NCBI RefSeq assembly: GCF_008974325.1
Contig: NZ_BKCG01000004.1
Location: 1-64,000, forward strand
DNA: 64,000 bases
Source: Patiriisocius marinus
Lineage (GTDB): Bacteria > Bacteroidota > Bacteroidia > Flavobacteriales > Flavobacteriaceae
Reading direction: 5' to 3'
In this document: in pieces, positions 1-10,781 of the stretch
How the letters are laid out: the number at the start of each line of letters is the position of its first letter
Position numbering within the stretch: position 1 is the stretch's first letter
Translations under genes and position numbers: made by a program
The notes under the pieces: model-generated
Seen by the model: the letters and a program-made list of their open reading frames with translations, nothing else
The model's database searches: none
What the model was told of the DNA's origin: nothing

Positions 1-127
1 ACAGATACGCCTGTCGCATCATCTGGTCCTGAATTTGAAATCGTTAACTCAAAGGTAATCGTGTCTCCAATGTTAGGTGTCGAACTACTTGATAAGCTTA
101 TGCCTTTTGTTAATTCTAAATCAGCTT
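1..127 (-). repeat. Perfect 127-bp repeat, copy 1
   Basis: Bases 1-127 are identical to 2125-2251. The offset is 2124 bp, exactly 708 codons, so both copies are in the same frame. The copy may extend beyond the left window edge. Confidence 0.95.
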
Positions 128-3100
128 GAGTTGGAACTACTACTTCATCATCTTCATCATCTTCACTTTGATCACCATCATCATTATCTGGTTCACTATC
201 TGGATCATACTGATCACTATCTGTAATCTCTGCTATATTTCTATATTCGTCTATTGTACCTGTTGGTGCATTTACCGTTACTTGGTAACTGACTACTGTA
301 CCTGTTAATGGTACACTCGCTAAATCCCAAGTAATTGTTGTACTTCCTGCATTGAAAACACCACCATTATCTATACTTCCTGATACTAATGTATATCCGA
401 TTGGTAAAATATCATCGACACTTACATTTGTAGCAACTGATGTTCCATCATTTGTTATTGCAATACTAAAGGTTAGTACATCTCCAACATTTACTGGTGC
501 GCCATTGTTATCTACAACCGTCTTGTCTAATGATAAGTCTGCTGTTTCTGGTATAATATTAAATGTGTCTTCATCATCATCATCTCCATCGCCGTCACCA
601 TCTTCATCAACGGTACTATCTGTACCTGGATCACTATCTGGATCATCTTGATCACTTGCAGTAATTTGTACCGCATTTGTATATTCTCCTGCTGCGCCTG
701 TTGGTGCATTCACTGTTGCTTCATAGGTTACTGTTATACTTCCATTGGCTGGAACAAACAATCCTGTCCAACTTGCTGTATTTCCTGTTGCAACTCCTGC
801 ATCATTAACTGTTCCTAATGTATATCCTATTGGTAATACATCTTCTACTGCAACACCTGTTGCGTCATCTGGTCCGTCATTAGTAATCACTAATTCAAAT
901 ACTAAAGTATCTCCTACATTTGGTGTTGCACTTCCTGAGGCTAAACCTTTACTGATACTTAAATCAGCTTGTGCTGGTGTAATCGTTATTGTATCCTCAT
1001 CATCATCGTCACCATCGCCATCGCCATCTTCATCTACTGTACTATCTGTCGTTGGATCACTATCTGGATCATACTGATCACTTGCAGTAATCTGTGCAGC
1101 ATTCGTATATTCTCCTACTGCGCCTGTCGGTGCATTCACCGTAGCTTCATAACTCAGTACAACTGTACCATTGTTTGCTGCTACTGTTAAACCTGTCCAA
1201 TCTGCTTGATTACCAGTTTGAATACCTCCATTGTTTACCGCTGTAAGAGTAAAACCTAATGGTAAGATATCTTGAACAGATACATTGGTGGCTACATCTG
1301 GTCCTGCATTAGTTACTACTAAAGTAAACGTTACTGTATCTCCCACATTTGGACTCGTAGTATCAATACTCTTTACTAAACTTAAATCTGCCTCTTGGAT
1401 CGTTACGCCTGCTGTATCCTCATCATCGTCATCTATACCATCGCCATTATCATCTACACCTGACCCTGTTGTTGGATCACTATCTGGATCAAACTGATCG
1501 CTCGATGTAATTTCTACACCGTTCAAGTATTCTCCTGAGATGCCTGTTGGTGCATCTACTGTTGCATCAAACGTTAAGATTACTGTATCTATTCCTACTG
1601 GTACTGATAACCCCATCCAATCTATTTGATTGCCTGTCGCTATTCCGACACCACTAATATTTACTATATTACTATAACCACCTGGCACTATATCTTGTAC
1701 CGAAACACCTGTTGCAGCTACACTTCCTGCATTGCTAATTGCAATACTAAAAGTTACGACATCGCCTACATTTGGGGTGCTATCACTTACTGTCTTCTCT
1801 ATCGATAAATCTGAAGTTTGTGGTGTAACTTCAAAACTATCCTCATCATCATCATCTCTATCGCCATCACCATCTTCATCTACATTACCATCGGTACTCG
1901 GATCACTATCTGGATCAAATTGATCACTTGCTGTTATCTGTGCATTATTTAAATACTCGCCTGCTAAACCTGTTGGTGGATTTACTACTACATCATAACT
2001 TAATGTGATACTTGTTCCATTAGCAATACTTAAACCTGTCCAATCAATCTGATTCCCTGTTGCTATACCTGAGTCACTTATCGTACCTCCTGTGATTGTA
2101 TATCCTATTGGAACTAAATCTTCTACAGATACGCCTGTCGCATCATCTGGTCCTGAATTTGAAATCGTTAACTCAAAGGTAATCGTGTCTCCAATGTTAG
2201 GTGTCGAACTACTTGATAAGCTTATGCCTTTTGTTAATTCTAAATCAGCTTCTAAAATATCAAATGTTTCAGAATCCTCATCATCTTCACTTTGGTCGCC
2301 ATCATCATTACCTGGATCACTATCTGGATCTTCTAAATCACTTCCAGTTACTTGAACTGTATTTGTATAATTTCCTGAAGCATTTACTGTAACATCGTAT
2401 GTTAGAGCAACTGATAAACCATTTAGTATTGCTAAGTCTGACCATTCAATAGAATTGTTTCCAATAATAAAAACTCCTGAATTAGATATCGTTCCAGGAA
2501 CTAAATCAAATCCATTAGGAAGTAAATCCTCTAAATCTACTCCTGTAGCATCACCTGGACCATTATTTTCAACTAGAACTGTAAAAGTTACAGTATCTCC
2601 AACTGAACCTGTAGCAGGAGATGCTGATTTAGTGATTTCTAAATCTGCTACATCTAATGTCACTTCAGCATTATCTTCATCATCTTCACTTTGGTCTCCA
2701 TCATCATTGTTTGAATCACTATCTGGATCTCCTTGATCACTTGCTGTAATTTGTGTACTATTCACATACTCGTCTGTTGCCCCTGTTGGCGCATTGACTG
2801 TTACTGTAATATTTAAAACTGCATTTGTACCATTGGCAATTGTTCCAACTGTCCAAAGTCCTGACGCAGTATTATAGCTTCCACCAGAGTCGTCACTTTG
2901 GTAAGTGTATCCTGCTGGAATTTGGTCTACTGCTTCTACATTGGTAGCATCGTCTGGGCCACTATTATTTATTGTAAGTGTAAAAACTACTGTATCACCT
3001 ACACTTACTGGTGTTGTTGGTGCTACAGTTTTAATTAAAGATAAATCTGCAGACTCGATTGATATTTGAGCAGTATCTTCATCATCATCATCACCATCAC

Positions 3101-6100
3101 CATCACCATCTTCATCAGTATTTTCGTCTGTAGTTGGGTCACTATCTGGATCAAAATTATCACTTGTTGTAATTTGAGCATAATTGACATATGGTCCAGA
3201 AGCATTTATTGTTGCTTGGAATGTAAGATTTAGTGTTGCTCCATTGGCAATATCTAAACCTGACCAAGTTAATGTTTGCGTTGCTAAATCGAATGAACCA
3301 GAATTAGAAACAGTTCCTGGCACTAAAGAATATCCTGTTGGTAAAACGTCTTCTACGCTTACACCTGTAGCATCAGAATTTGACGCACTAGCATTGTTAT
3401 TGAAAATAGCAATAGTAAACGTCACTACATCACCTACATTTCCTGTAGTTGGAGATACTGATTTAGATAATTCTAAATCTGAAACAGGTATAATTTCAAT
3501 TGTTACTTGATCAGAAGTTGCTGCACAAGTTCCATTAACTACAGTCCATTCGAACACATAGGTTCCAGCAATTGTATTGGTTACTGCAGTATTTGGATCG
3601 TTAGGGTTTATAAAATTAGCCGTAGTTGGTCCCGAAACTTGAGACCAAGTACCTTGTCCAACACTTGCTGGATCTGCTCCTAAAATAACTGGTGAGAATT
3701 GTACTAAAGATTGATTAGGTCCTGCTTCTGCAACTGCTGGAGTATCATATACAATAACTTCTACTGTATCTTCAGAATCACATCCTCCACCTATTACAGT
3801 CCAAGTAAATTCGTATACTCCTGGAGCCAGTCCAAGAATTAAACTATTTGGATTATTTGGCATCGTTATATTTACTGGATTACCACTAGTGAGTGTCCAA
3901 GTGCCTTCTCCTACTGTGACAGGAGTTGCATTCATAAAAGTATCTGTTTCATCACATAATTCTTGATCTGGACCTGCTGCTGCAATTGAAGGAGGCGTTC
4001 CAGTAAAAGTTAATGTTACGTCATCGAATTGTGGTGCACACGATCCAGAAGAAAAAGGACCATTAGACACTGTCCATCTTAAAACATAAACATCATCTTC
4101 TCCATCACCTAAATAATCGTCTGGAATATTTGAAACAGTTGACGCTGGATTATTTGGACTATCTATAACAATCATAGCACCAGTATTATCTGTTTCTGTA
4201 GTTGCACCAGAAGTCACAGATACAAATGTCCATGTACCTAAACCAATATCTGGAGATGTGGCTTCTAGTTGTGTATCTTGTTGACAAGCTAAATCTTGAT
4301 CGTCTCCTGCAAAAATTATTGGACCTGGTGCTTCAAAAGCTTCTACTCTAACTATATCAGATCTATCGTCACAGTTACCAATTGAGAAATTTAACTCAAA
4401 TATATAAAGACCTGACAAGGTAATGCCATCAACAATTGTCACAGCTGTATTATCATCTGTAAAAGTGATATTTGCTGAAGGTACTGGTCCAGATAAATAT
4501 CTCCACTGGGCATTTGTAGCATCCGCAGGTAATGGAAATACAGTATTACCACTCATAAGTGTTGCTTGATTAGTATCTGCTAAACAAATATCTTGATCAA
4601 TTCCTGCATCAGGCTCTTCTGTAAGACCAGCACTATTATCAATAGTTACTGTAGTTGTAGTGTTACATGGCGCTCCTGGTCCTGGATTTGGGTAATCTGT
4701 AGTATACTCGTAAACATATACAGAACCGGGATCTATTGAAGCACTTGCTACATTATTATTTGTTGGAGTTTGAGTTGGAGCAAATGGTGCTATTACACCT
4801 GGAGTAGTATCTCCATCTACAGACACTATAGTCCATGTACCAGTACTTCCAGAAGTTGCTTCTAAAAATACGCTATCTGCTTGACATAAATCCTGATCAC
4901 TTCCTGCTGATGCTTCTTGAAAATAATCTATAGTAACCTCTGCGAAAGAATTATCACATAAAGGAGAACCACTTGTTGTTGTCCATCTAAAAACGTAACT
5001 ACCAGTTATTAGACCAGAAACCGTTGCTTCATTAACAGTCATTGGATCTACTACAATACTTGGAGTATTTGGACCGCTTATAATTGACCATGCTCCTGTT
5101 TCTGCATTTGGATTTTGTAAAGGGTTAGCTATTAATGTGGTTGATGTACCATCTGTAGCAGAGCATAATGCTTGGTCTCCACTAGTAATTACTGCATTGG
5201 TTGGTGGTATACCAACTTCTATTCGTACTTGATCTGGAGCATTTGCACTCGTACAAGCTCCATAATCTATAACCCATTCGAAAACATAGACTCCATCTAA
5301 TAAATCTGAAAATGTTGCCGTTGGGCTATTTATATTGTCAATTGTGAATCCTGTAAGACCAGAAACTAAATTCCAAGTCCCTGTACCTCCAAGAGGTGCA
5401 GGATCTGTAGCATTCATTGTGAATGATAATAATACTGGATCTAAACATAATGTTTGATCTGCACCAGCACTTATCACTGTTGCTATATCTGCTACTATAA
5501 CTTCAACTTGATCTGTAGTTGGAGGACATCCATTTGTTGGAGTTGTAAATTCTACTGTCCATTCAAAAACATAGGTTCCTATTGTAAGATTATCTATTCC
5601 TGTTATTGGATCATTTACATCATCAAAACCAGCAGTAGTAGGACCAGAAACTTGAGTCCAAGTTCCAGTTTCATCTACATCTAAAGGCACTGTTTGATTT
5701 GCAGCCAAATTTGTTGTGGTATCTGTAGCGTTTAAACATATATCATCTCCTGCGTCAGCTATTGTAGGCGACTCGTCTGCTAATGTTTCAACAATCAATG
5801 TATCAACGGCTGGTGCTCCACAATCTAAAAACCCTGGCGCTTCATCAACCGTCCAAGTAATCGTATATTCATTACCATTCGCTACTGTTGCATCTCCAAC
5901 AGAAAAACCTGAAGCAATCGCATTAGGATCGTTTACATCTGAAAACGTAATTGTGCTTGGTCCAGTTGCAGTCCAAAAACCTTGTTGACTATCTAATAAA
6001 GGATCTGCACTTAATTGCACATCTGCATTTAAACAAATTAATTGATTTGGACCTGCTTCAATTGGCAAGTTACTTGTAGGAGTTACTGTAACAGTTGTTG

Positions 6101-7868
6101 TGGATTCAGCAGGTGGTGAACAATTAGGGCCAGCACTTACAGAATAACTAAACGTATATATTCCAGGTATTAGACCCGTTAAACCTGGTTCTGAAATGAA
6201 TCTGTCGCTAATTATAGCATTTGTCATTCCATCAGGACCATCAATTAATGACCAAACTGATGTTTGACCATCCTCTGTGGCAAGCCCAACTAAACCTCCG
6301 TCCATTTGACCACAAGCAAAAGTTTGGGGTGTACCTGCATTAGTCCCAGGAACAGATTCAGATATAAATATACTTATAGAACTATTAGCTTGATCACAGC
6401 CACCTTGCTGTGAGTTACCATTTCTTCGTCTTCTAAAATTAACTGTGTAAGTTCCAGCTACATCAAATATATCTATTGTAGTTGGACTACCTCCTGCACC
6501 TACATAATTGGTTGGAAATGTTAATCCAGAATCTACTGGACCACTTGTAATACTATATTCTGTTACATTACCACTCGTAAAAGCAAAAGGTACATCTACT
6601 GTAGTTTCATCGCAATTTACATTTATGTTATCGCCTCCATTAACCAATATAGTCACTGGGTCAACATTATAACTAATGTTCACTACTGCTGTAGAGAAAC
6701 AATTTGTTACTGTATTTAATATAGTGTATGTAAATTGATAAGAGTTTGAAGCCACTAAACCTGTAACTTGTGTTGTACTGCTATTTGGATTTACTATAGT
6801 AGCTGCTGGACCACCTGTTTGCGTCCAAGTCACTGTCTCATTTGCAAATTCTGAAAGATTACCTATTAAGGTTGTTTCTGTAATAGAAGCATCACAAAAC
6901 CTCTGATCGCTATTTGTTGTTGAAGCTGTTGTTACATCCTGTGTTGCAGGAGGAACCGTTATAGTTACTATATCGTCACCGCTAACACAAGGTCCATCAA
7001 CATCCCATCGAAACACATAAGTCCCTTCTGTTAAAGGCCCAACACTTGTATTATTATTATTTTCATCACCAATAGTTGGGCTTGTAGGCCCACTAACAAA
7101 CGTCCATGTACCTTGCTGTCCGTTTGTACCATTACCTGCAAAACTTCCGTTTAAATTATAATTCTGGCTTATTGTATAACAATTTGTCAATGTTTCATCT
7201 GGTCCTGCATCTACAGGATCGACTCCACCAAAATTAGTTATTACTATATCATCTGAAGACATACAACCATTACCACCTGTAATAACCCAACTTAAAGTCG
7301 TGCTACCTGCAGATCCTTCTGGCAGTGTTATCGATGTTGTTGCAGAATTTACATCTGCTATTACAACACCAGATGCGTTACCACCCGAAATTATCCATTC
7401 ACCTGTTTCTCCTGCTCCTGCTGGATTACCAATTATATTAAGAGAACCACTACTATCTGGACAAGACTCTAAACCTTCTCCTGCGTCTGCAACTGTAATT
7501 GGTAAAACACTTACACTAACAGTTTGAGAAGGTGTTTCTCCGTTTCCACATTCTGCAAACAACCTAAACACATACGTATTTCCTGCAGTAGCCCCTGAAA
7601 TAATAGGATCATCTGCCGAAGGATCACTAATGAATACTGAAGGTCCTGAAATTTGCTCCCAAGTTGGTCCATCTACGAATGTGCCTGAACCATTTCCATC
7701 AAGCTGAAAAACTTCGTTTACACATATAGTTTGATTAATACCTGCATTTACTGAACAGGATTGCGCATTAACGTAAAAGATTTGGCACAAAAATAGAATA
7801 GAAAAAAAGACAAACTTTTTTAAGCTAGTCGAACTAATTTCTTTTTTGAATGAGTAGATATGATCCAT
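1..7868 (-). CDS. Giant secreted adhesin, N-terminal part (SprB/DUF11-type repeats)
   Basis: The minus frame is open from an ATG at 7868 to the window edge, so at least 2,622 residues are present and the C-terminus is missing. I translated the repeat half and spot-checked the frame at about 4.1, 5.0, 6.1 and 7.0 kb. Residues 1-38 look like a signal peptide: a basic start, a hydrophobic core ([13 protein letters not shown]), and cleavage after VNAQ. Then come about 13 modules of roughly 100 residues with the recurring pattern G-T-Y-V-F-x-W-T and W-x-x-x-SGP, resembling the Ig/PKD-like SprB repeats of gliding adhesins. From about 3480 down to 1 there are eight DUF11-like modules ([22 protein letters not shown]) spaced about 421 bp and linked by DPDSDP plus runs of Asp/Glu/Gly that probably bind calcium. 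Known large flavobacterial adhesins of this type are exported by type IX secretion. That export route is inference here, because the C-terminal sorting domain lies outside the window. Confidence 0.88.
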   Translation of the reverse strand, partial: MDHIYSFKKEISSTSLKKFVFFSILFLCQIFYVNAQSCSVNAGINQTICVNEVFQLDGNGSGTFVDGPTWEQISGPSVFISDPSADDPIISGATAGNTYVFRLFAECGNGETPSQTVSVSVLPITVADAGEGLESCPDSSGSLNIIGNPAGAGETGEWIISGGNASGVVIADVNSATTSITLPEGSAGSTTLSWVITGGNGCMSSDDIVITNFGGVDPVDAGPDETLTNCYTISQNYNLNGSFAGNGTNGQQGTWTFVSGPTSPTIGDENNNNTSVGPLTEGTYVFRWDVDGPCVSGDDIVTITVPPATQDVTTASTTNSDQRFCDASITETTLIGNLSEFANETVTWTQTGGPAATIVNPNSSTTQVTGLVASNSYQFTYTILNTVTNCFSTAVVNISYNVDPVTILVNGGDNINVNCDETTVDVPFAFTSGNVTEYSITSGPVDSGLTFPTNYVGAGGSPTTIDIFDVAGTYTVNFRRRRNGNSQQGGCDQANSSISIFISESVPGTNAGTPQTFACGQMDGGLVGLATEDGQTSVWSLIDGPDGMTNAIISDRFISEPGLTGLIPGIYTFSYSVSAGPNCSPPAESTTTVTVTPTSNLPIEAGPNQLICLNADVQLSADPLLDSQQGFWTATGPSTITFSDVNDPNAIASGFSVGDATVANGNEYTITWTVDEAPGFLDCGAPAVDTLIVETLADESPTIADAGDDICLNATDTTTNLAANQTVPLDVDETGTWTQVSGPTTAGFDDVNDPITGIDNLTIGTYVFEWTVEFTTPTNGCPPTTDQVEVIVADIATVISAGADQTLCLDPVLLSFTMNATDPAPLGGTGTWNLVSGLTGFTIDNINSPTATFSDLLDGVYVFEWVIDYGACTSANAPDQVRIEVGIPPTNAVITSGDQALCSATDGTSTTLIANPLQNPNAETGAWSIISGPNTPSIVVDPMTVNEATVSGLITGSYVFRWTTTSGSPLCDNSFAEVTIDYFQEASAGSDQDLCQADSVFLEATSGSTGTWTIVSVDGDTTPGVIAPFAPTQTPTNNNVASASIDPGSVYVYEYTTDYPNPGPGAPCNTTTTVTIDNSAGLTEEPDAGIDQDICLADTNQATLMSGNTVFPLPADATNAQWRYLSGPVPSANITFTDDNTAVTIVDGITLSGLYIFELNFSIGNCDDRSDIVRVEAFEAPGPIIFAGDDQDLACQQDTQLEATSPDIGLGTWTFVSVTSGATTETDNTGAMIVIDSPNNPASTVSNIPDDYLGDGEDDVYVLRWTVSNGPFSSGSCAPQFDDVTLTFTGTPPSIAAAGPDQELCDETDTFMNATPVTVGEGTWTLTSGNPVNITMPNNPNSLILGLAPGVYEFTWTVIGGGCDSEDTVEVIVYDTPAVAEAGPNQSLVQFSPVILGADPASVGQGTWSQVSGPTTANFINPNDPNTAVTNTIAGTYVFEWTVVNGTCAATSDQVTIEIIPVSDLELSKSVSPTTGNVGDVVTFTIAIFNNNASASNSDATGVSVEDVLPTGYSLVPGTVSNSGSFDLATQTLTWSGLDIANGATLNLTFQATINASGPYVNYAQITTSDNFDPDSDPTTDENTDEDGDGDGDDDDEDTAQISIESADLSLIKTVAPTTPVSVGDTVVFTLTINNSGPDDATNVEAVDQIPAGYTYQSDDSGGSYNTASGLWTVGTIANGTNAVLNITVTVNAPTGATDEYVNSTQITASDQGDPDSDSNNDDGDQSEDDEDNAEVTLDVADLEITKSASPATGSVGDTVTFTVLVENNGPGDATGVDLEDLLPNGFDLVPGTISNSGVFIIGNNSIEWSDLAILNGLSVALTYDVTVNASGNYTNTVQVTGSDLEDPDSDPGNDDGDQSEDDEDSETFDILEADLELTKGISLSSSSTPNIGDTITFELTISNSGPDDATGVSVEDLVPIGYTITGGTISDSGIATGNQIDWTGLSIANGTSITLSYDVVVNPPTGLAGEYLNNAQITASDQFDPDSDPSTDGNVDEDGDGDRDDDDEDSFEVTPQTSDLSIEKTVSDSTPNVGDVVTFSIAISNAGSVAATGVSVQDIVPGGYSNIVNISGVGIATGNQIDWMGLSVPVGIDTVILTFDATVDAPTGISGEYLNGVEITSSDQFDPDSDPTTGSGVDDNGDGIDDDDEDTAGVTIQEADLSLVKSIDTTSPNVGDTVTFTLVVTNAGPDVATNVSVQDILPLGFTLTAVNNGGIQTGNQADWTGLTVAANNGTVVLSYEATVNAPTGAVGEYTNAAQITASDQYDPDSDPTTDSTVDEDGDGDGDDDDEDTITITPAQADLSISKGLASGSATPNVGDTLVFELVITNDGPDDATGVAVEDVLPIGYTLGTVNDAGVATGNTASWTGLFVPANGSITVTYEATVNAPTGAAGEYTNAVQITASDQDDPDSDPGTDSTVDEDGDGDGDDDDEDTFNIIPETADLSLDKTVVDNNGAPVNVGDVLTFSIAITNDGTSVATNVSVDDILPIGYTLVSGSIDNGGVFNAGSTTITWDLASVPLTGTVVSYQVTVNAPTGTIDEYRNIAEITDSDQYDPDSEPDNDDGDQSEDDEDDEVVVPTQADLELTKGISLSSSSTPNIGDTITFELTISNSGPDDATGVS
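2125..2251 (-). repeat. Perfect 127-bp repeat, copy 2
   Basis: Identical to bases 1-127. It lies in the sixth DUF11 module counted from the left edge. Neighbouring modules are clearly less similar, so this identity points to a recent duplication of a five-module block or to gene conversion. Confidence 0.95.
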
Positions 7869-7872
7869 GTAA

Positions 7873-7893
7873 TTTATAGTTTATAGTTTATAG
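7873..7893 (-). repeat. Three tandem heptamers upstream of the adhesin start
   Basis: Plus-strand TTTATAG occurs three times without interruption (minus strand CTATAAA). The array ends 4 bases before the adhesin ATG, so it occupies the place where ribosome-binding contacts would lie. A change in copy number would alter the leader length but not the reading frame. Confidence 0.8.
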
Positions 7894-7906
7894 GCATAAT
7901 AATTCT

Positions 7907-7914
7907 CAAAAATA
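7907..7914 (-). promoter_or_regulatory. Possible -7 element for the adhesin gene
   Basis: The minus strand reads TATTTTTG, a match to the Bacteroidota -7 consensus TAnnTTTG, about 40 bases upstream of the adhesin ATG. I found no convincing -33 TTG, so this rests on one half of the promoter only. Confidence 0.4.
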
Positions 7915-8089
7915 TTTATTATGAATGTAATTCTTAGTTTTCTGTTAATAAAAATATAAAAAAATAGATTAAATGTAAATATTTCAGATTAAGTGTTAAT
8001 TTTTTGTAAATAAAAAACTACAAATTAAAAAAAATGAATTAATGATTGAATTTCAAATGAAAAACAAGGCTATGGAGTTTGTAAATTAA

Positions 8090-8106
8090 ATCAACTATAA
8101 GTTGAT
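8090..8106. repeat. Short inverted repeat near the left end of the element
   Basis: ATCAACT and AGTTGAT form 7-bp perfect arms around a 3-base loop. It could be part of an attachment site or a weak hairpin, but no run of T follows on either strand, so I do not call it a terminator. Confidence 0.4.
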
Positions 8107-8287
8107 ATGGTACTTAAAAAAAGAAAAGACTCAAGTTAAAACTTTTACATGGTAAAATTGACTAAAAGCATATCCCCGTATCGAATAGGAAAAAGCCCAA
8201 TTAATTATTTTATTTCACATTTTTATGAATTATGCGCTTTAAATCCTCATCAAAATAGTTCGACTTTTGTCCCTTTGACTCCACCAA

Positions 8288-9217
8288 TTACATCGGACTA
8301 TTCAACCCATCCTCGTGATAACGTAACTTATCTGAAATCAATTTTACAATAGCCTCGTTCTTAGTTTTGTAAATGTTATTTCCGTCAAAATCCTGTTCAT
8401 TTAAAAGCATCTTGACTTTACGGCTTTCTTCTTGGTCAATAAACTTTTTGCAGGCTCTTATAAATGCAGCACGACTGCAACCTTTAATGCGTTGCTCTCG
8501 CATATTGACGTACACGAAGAAACTCTTCTGGATTTTATATTCAAGTTCAGTAATCTTACCCATTGCAAAAGCATTAGAACATAATTCATACTGCTCATCT
8601 ACGATAAGCTGACCAATGCGCACCATTTGATATTTAGGAATACGTTCTCGATAGCGCGTCACATCATCTACTTGGTGGTGCAATCGCAACCAAGTACAGT
8701 TCTGCCATTCAGAGGTTGTGATTTTTGCTACAGACTGGTGTGTGAGCACAATATCAATTCCTTTATGACGTACCGTACAAAGGGCACCTATCATAGACTG
8801 TCCTTTTGCACCTGTCATATAATGGTCGATATCGTCTAAGACTACAAGACCATTTTTATAGTGTTTCATAATCTTGGTGATGACTTCTTTTTTTTCGTCA
8901 TTATCCATAGGCGAACCATCTGCATTAAAAGGACGAATACGTCTTGAAGAGACTTTGGTAAGTGCTTTTAAATGATTTGGGCTTACAGTTCTAAATTGTG
9001 GGTAATCATCATCGTTAGTATCAAAAGCCAAAACCTTGCGACCTTTCTTTCCCATTACTAAATGATCCATCATATAGTGTTTGATCTCTTGTTTGTTGCG
9101 ATAGGTTTTACCAACGCCAGTTTCTCCACATACGAGCATAATCATTGGTTGACGCTCTAAATCTTCCTTCTTATAGCTTATGGGCTTACGACCACGATTT
9201 GATGCAATTCCAGACAT
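8288..9217 (-). CDS. P-loop ATPase, HerA/FtsK-like or Zot-like
   Basis: The protein has 309 residues. A Walker A motif, GETGVGKT, lies at residues 31-38, and a Walker B motif, LVVLDD, at 124-129. After Walker B comes R-H-K-G-x-D-I-V-L-T-H-Q, the sensor-like strand ending in Gln that is typical of the FtsK/HerA group. That group includes phage DNA-packaging ATPases, DNA pumps and filamentous-phage Zot proteins. I see no membrane helix. The ATG overlaps the stop codon of the upstream acidic protein (TAATG), so the two are translationally coupled and may act together. It is the last gene of the element's leftmost operon. Packaging, DNA transfer or chromosome handling are all possible, and the sequence alone does not decide between them. 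Confidence 0.7.
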   Translation of the reverse strand: MSGIASNRGRKPISYKKEDLERQPMIMLVCGETGVGKTYRNKQEIKHYMMDHLVMGKKGRKVLAFDTNDDDYPQFRTVSPNHLKALTKVSSRRIRPFNADGSPMDNDEKKEVITKIMKHYKNGLVVLDDIDHYMTGAKGQSMIGALCTVRHKGIDIVLTHQSVAKITTSEWQNCTWLRLHHQVDDVTRYRERIPKYQMVRIGQLIVDEQYELCSNAFAMGKITELEYKIQKSFFVYVNMREQRIKGCSRAAFIRACKKFIDQEESRKVKMLLNEQDFDGNNIYKTKNEAIVKLISDKLRYHEDGLNSPM

Positions 9218-10176
9218 TACGAATTGTTTTGTGGTTCTTCAGCAACATCTATGATGGGAATGTCATCATCAACTTCTTCAACCTCTATATCTTGAATGGT
9301 AAGTTTTGGTTTAATTTCTTTTTCTACTTCCGCTTTCGCGAAAGCGGAATCCGTACCATCTGAAACATCCTTATTTTCATCTTCCTCCTCAACATCTTCT
9401 ATTTCTGTTTCTCCTTTTTCCTGACGGACGATGTCCAGAATGCGATTTTCCAGTAGACTGTTTTCGGCACGTACTTCCATAACGACTTGTGCCTTTTTCA
9501 TTAAAATAGAAATAACCGCACCCATTAATTGCTGTTCTGGCGTTAGCTTTTTAGCCTTCTTGCGCAGGACTTGAGCTAGTAATGGTCTTAAGAGAGCTTG
9601 ATCTTCTTTATCAAGCTTGATGCGTTCTACATTTTTATCATTCTGCTGGTCTACAACCTGAATGATTTCTTCAAACTCATAGAACTCTTGATGCTTTCTT
9701 ATTTTTACGAAGTAACCACCGCCAACTGCAAGAACATTATTGGACATTCCCAATATCGCATCGGCTGCTTGATTAGCTTGTGCAAGTGGAACTTCAAAAT
9801 CTTGGTCGGCTGCGGTTTCATCAGCTTCGGTATCAAAACCATTTCCGTTGATTTCTTGTTCTGGAGCATCAAGTGGTTCTTGTTCTTTTTCCTTTTCGAC
9901 CTTGGCTTCCACCTTAGTTCTAAAATCGGTTTGAGTATTTCCGCTACGTCCAGGTTCTAGTTCATCAAGAGTTTTATGCTCTTGCTCTGGTTTCCAAACG
10001 TTCCAGCTTTTTTGTTTTTCTTCATCTGCATCAACAGGACGTTCGCCACCTATGTCTTTTTCAATTACAGGTTGGTTAAGCGGACTACTATCTTCGTTCT
10101 GTAGTTGTTCAAAATTGATTTCTTCTGGAGTTGCGGTAAGGGCATCTTGTACCTCTTGAGCGATTTTGTCTTGCAT
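9217..10176 (-). CDS. Acidic, largely disordered protein coupled to the ATPase
   Basis: The protein has 319 residues. Residues 1-135 and about 245-319 are rich in Glu, Asp, Gln and Asn and look disordered. A middle part (about 140-245) is predicted helical, with a Gly-Gly-Gly turn (AVGGGYFVKI) and a basic patch (RKKAKKLTPEQQ). No family is recognised. The gene sits between the DnaA-IV-like gene, 4 bp upstream, and the ATPase, whose start overlaps its stop. One copy of the palindrome (9328-9349) falls in the gene and encodes SAFAKAE. A scaffold or partner of the ATPase is a reasonable guess from coupling only. Confidence 0.7.
   Translation of the reverse strand: MQDKIAQEVQDALTATPEEINFEQLQNEDSSPLNQPVIEKDIGGERPVDADEEKQKSWNVWKPEQEHKTLDELEPGRSGNTQTDFRTKVEAKVEKEKEQEPLDAPEQEINGNGFDTEADETAADQDFEVPLAQANQAADAILGMSNNVLAVGGGYFVKIRKHQEFYEFEEIIQVVDQQNDKNVERIKLDKEDQALLRPLLAQVLRKKAKKLTPEQQLMGAVISILMKKAQVVMEVRAENSLLENRILDIVRQEKGETEIEDVEEEDENKDVSDGTDSAFAKAEVEKEIKPKLTIQDIEVEEVDDDIPIIDVAEEPQNNS
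9328..9349. repeat. Element palindrome, 22-bp perfect copy
   Basis: This is the longest copy of the GCTTTCGCGAAAGC family. The symmetry extends outward by CC/GG and TT/AA to 22 bp. It is in the coding sequence of the acidic protein. Confidence 0.9.
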
Positions 10177-10180
10177 AGGC

Positions 10181-10633
10181 TTAGTTCAATTTTGCGATAA
10201 AATTGATAATGTTGTTTTCGAGGATTTTGAATTTTTCTACAAAAGGCTTGTAGAATTGAGGGATGGAAAGAATCTCATCACACTTATGGTAATTGTAAAG
10301 TATCGCACGTTTAGACTGCTTAAAACTCTCGCCAATCTTTGCATAACTAGAATCAGTATATTTTTTCAGCAAATAGTAACAGGACATACGAGCTTCACGA
10401 TATTCTTGTACCGTACTTGTATAGAAGTTTTCTTCTTTTAAATCAAAGACTTCAATACTTTGAGAAATAATAAAAACGAGAAGGAGTTTCACTTTCTCTT
10501 TATCCTGAGTGGTAAGTTCTGTGTTGCTAGTCAAACTATCAATAACCTCAATAGTTTTTTGAAGTCCAAACTTCCCAATCAAGGAATCTATACTCTGTTG
10601 TAAATCGTGGTAATCGTGTGCTGTCTTTTTCAT
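10181..10633 (-). CDS. DnaA domain IV-like DNA-binding protein
   Basis: The protein has 150 residues counted from the ATG at 10633. A longer reading from an upstream TTG adds ten residues and is less likely. Residues about 80-125 (EARMSCYYLLKKYT, then SYAKIGESF, then SKRAILYNYHKCDEIL) follow the pattern of the C-terminal origin-binding domain of DnaA, where a long helix is followed by a helix-turn-helix and a basic loop. The AAA+ ATPase domain of DnaA is absent. Stand-alone proteins of this kind occur on mobile elements and may bind an element origin. It is the first gene of a three-gene operon with the acidic protein and the P-loop ATPase. Confidence 0.6.
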   Translation of the reverse strand: MKKTAHDYHDLQQSIDSLIGKFGLQKTIEVIDSLTSNTELTTQDKEKVKLLLVFIISQSIEVFDLKEENFYTSTVQEYREARMSCYYLLKKYTDSSYAKIGESFKQSKRAILYNYHKCDEILSIPQFYKPFVEKFKILENNIINFIAKLN

Positions 10634-10781
10634 TGGGCAATTGCCGAATTGTTTGACAGGCAAACTACTAAAAGTTGTTTTTCAATTTATTTACAAAAAG
10701 TTTATAGAAGATTTACTTTGGTTTTTACTTGAGTAGGTAGGAATGTTTTTTAACTTGTAGGGTTTAAAATTTGAACAATAA

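Larger units (their letters stand above)
1..3480 (-). repeat. Array of eight DUF11-like coding repeats
   Basis: Eight in-frame units with a period of about 421 bp occur inside the adhesin gene. Each carries the plus-strand signature tcactatctgga (minus-strand codons for DPDSD), near 200, 635, 1060, 1485, 1905, 2318, 2725 and 3150. Adjacent units are related but diverged, and the Asp-rich linkers are the best conserved part at DNA level. Confidence 0.85.
7869..8287. other. Non-coding gap holding the probable left junction of the element
   Basis: This 419-bp AT-rich stretch lies between the adhesin start and the 3' end of the element's first gene. It contains the adhesin promoter region, the heptamer repeats and one short inverted repeat at 8090-8106. 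I saw no tRNA fragment or long direct repeat matching the right end of the element. A plus-strand frame at 8149-8352 has no recognisable features and overlaps the ATPase gene. Confidence 0.6.

Noticed and set aside
3060-3130. CAT/CCATCA-rich runs that look like microsatellites in the first 3 kb
   Set aside because: They encode the Asp-rich linkers of the adhesin (GAT and GAC codons read on the minus strand), so they are coding repeats and not separate elements.
126-3510. Many plus-strand frames rich in Ser, Pro and Val
   Set aside because: They are mirror images of the Asp-rich and Gly-rich DUF11 repeats of the minus-strand adhesin, which has a continuous frame through the region.
1-7868. 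CRISPR-like periodicity in the adhesin region
   Set aside because: The period is about 421 bp and the units are coding and diverged. There are no short direct repeats with unique spacers anywhere in the window.
8127-8150. Similarity of GACTCAAG to the GATTCAAA of the tRNA T arm, as a possible left attachment site
   Set aside because: The match is 6 of 8 bases only and does not extend, so chance is enough to explain it.
8149-8352. Plus-strand frame of 67 codons at the left end of the element
   Set aside because: It overlaps the 3' end of the ATPase gene on the other strand, has no recognisable features and no clear promoter or ribosome-binding site.
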